Both the position numbers and the translations under genes were made by a program. This document shows positions 6,417-6,608 of a DNA stretch of 6,608 nucleotides, in pieces; position 1 is the first letter of the stretch, and each line of letters begins with the position of its first letter. The DNA is from Sulfurimonas sp. (GTDB taxonomy: Bacteria > Campylobacterota > Campylobacteria > Campylobacterales > Sulfurimonadaceae), in contig QNZR01000077.1 of the NCBI GenBank assembly GCA_003978475.1, forward strand, positions 1 through 6,608. The letters are read 5' to 3'. The notes under the pieces are model-generated. The model saw only the letters and a list, made by a program, of their open reading frames with translations. It did not search any database and was not told the origin of the DNA.

Positions 6417-6608
6417 TTAAATGCCGTAAAAATCCCGTAAAAATTCACGCTCTTTAGGAGTTTCTATGAAAATTTTTGTAATGGTTTGGTTATGCTCACC
6501 CAGAACCAGCACATGAGAGTCTTCTACTCTAAGATGCCGGTGTCCCCACTGTTTGTCCAATTCATCGTGACGTAACAATACCTCCGCCGCACCGGGCTTT
6601 TCTTTATT
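6417..6608 (-). CDS. C-terminal fragment of an unrecognised protein (5' end outside window)
   Basis: An open minus-strand frame enters from the window edge and runs 63 codons to a TAA at 6419-6417, with no internal stop. The visible tail is hydrophilic and rich in charged residues (RHDELDKQWGHRHLRVED), then has a likely beta-strand pair (SHVLVLGEHNQTITKIFIET) and a charged end (PKEREFLRDFYGI). There is no membrane segment, cysteine or metal motif in the visible part, and I do not recognise the family. It points the same way as the peroxidase gene but lies 237 bp from it, with separate promoter candidates between, so the two are probably transcribed separately. Coding status rests on the open frame and a protein-like composition only. 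Confidence 0.65.
   Translation of the reverse strand, partial: NKEKPGAAEVLLRHDELDKQWGHRHLRVEDSHVLVLGEHNQTITKIFIETPKEREFLRDFYGI
6424..6444. repeat. Short tandem direct repeat at the 3' end of the partial gene
   Basis: CCGTAAAAAT occurs twice (6424-6433 and 6435-6444) with one base between, a period of 11. It lies within the last codons of the partial gene, encoding the FLRDFYG stretch. Because the period is not a multiple of three, the copies are read in different frames. It may be a local duplication or chance. Confidence 0.4.

Noticed and set aside
6466..6516. Plus-strand 16-codon open frame preceded by AGGAG
   Set aside because: It is very short, antisense to the partial gene, and has no other support; the ribosome-binding-like sequence is probably chance.
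1..6608. Mobile element, CRISPR array, tRNA or rRNA
   Set aside because: No transposase or integrase, terminal inverted repeats, spaced repeat arrays or structured RNA genes were seen; gene content is chromosomal housekeeping and stress type.

Overview
The window reads as a stretch of an ordinary bacterial chromosome. It holds two complete genes, two genes cut by the window edges, and compact regulatory gaps between them. The protein types point to a free-living member of the Campylobacterota (a Sulfurimonas-, Sulfurovum- or Sulfuricurvum-like organism). These are a nitrate/nitrite-sensing chemoreceptor with a C-terminal zinc-binding domain, a ClpB under what looks like an HspR operator, and a di-heme peroxidase lipoprotein. 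This assignment is an inference from protein character and gene regulation. No rRNA or other definitive marker is present. There is no sign of a mobile element, CRISPR array, tRNA or rRNA.

Layout from left to right: (1) the 3' part of a plus-strand methyl-accepting chemotaxis protein (bases 1-1960) with a NIT sensor domain, one visible membrane span, HAMP, signalling hairpin and a C-terminal CZB domain; its start lies outside the window. (2) A 12-bp convergent gap holding an imperfect hairpin that could end both transcripts. (3) clpB on the minus strand (1973-4549), complete and canonical. (4) A 118-bp gap with a consensus sigma-70 promoter for clpB overlapped by a HAIR-like HspR operator and by a second, longer inverted repeat, followed by a UUCG-capped hairpin just after the next gene. 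(5) A minus-strand di-heme cytochrome c peroxidase/MauG-family lipoprotein (4668-6179). (6) A very AT-rich 237-bp gap with A-tracts, two TATAAT boxes, a 27-bp near-palindrome that partly resembles a Fur box, and a cluster of GTACAT-type palindromes. (7) The last 63 codons of an unrecognised minus-strand gene (6417 to the window end).

The genes are not one operon. The chemoreceptor is convergent with clpB. clpB and the peroxidase share a strand but are separated by a hairpin and a clpB-specific promoter. A loose theme links them: the CZB domain (zinc/hypochlorous acid sensing in studied receptors), ClpB (rescue of aggregated proteins) and the peroxidase all relate to stress or redox conditions. 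Shared regulation is not shown. I see no clearly new system. The points most worth checking are the two-sensor architecture of the receptor, the layered operators on the clpB promoter, and the dyad upstream of the peroxidase.
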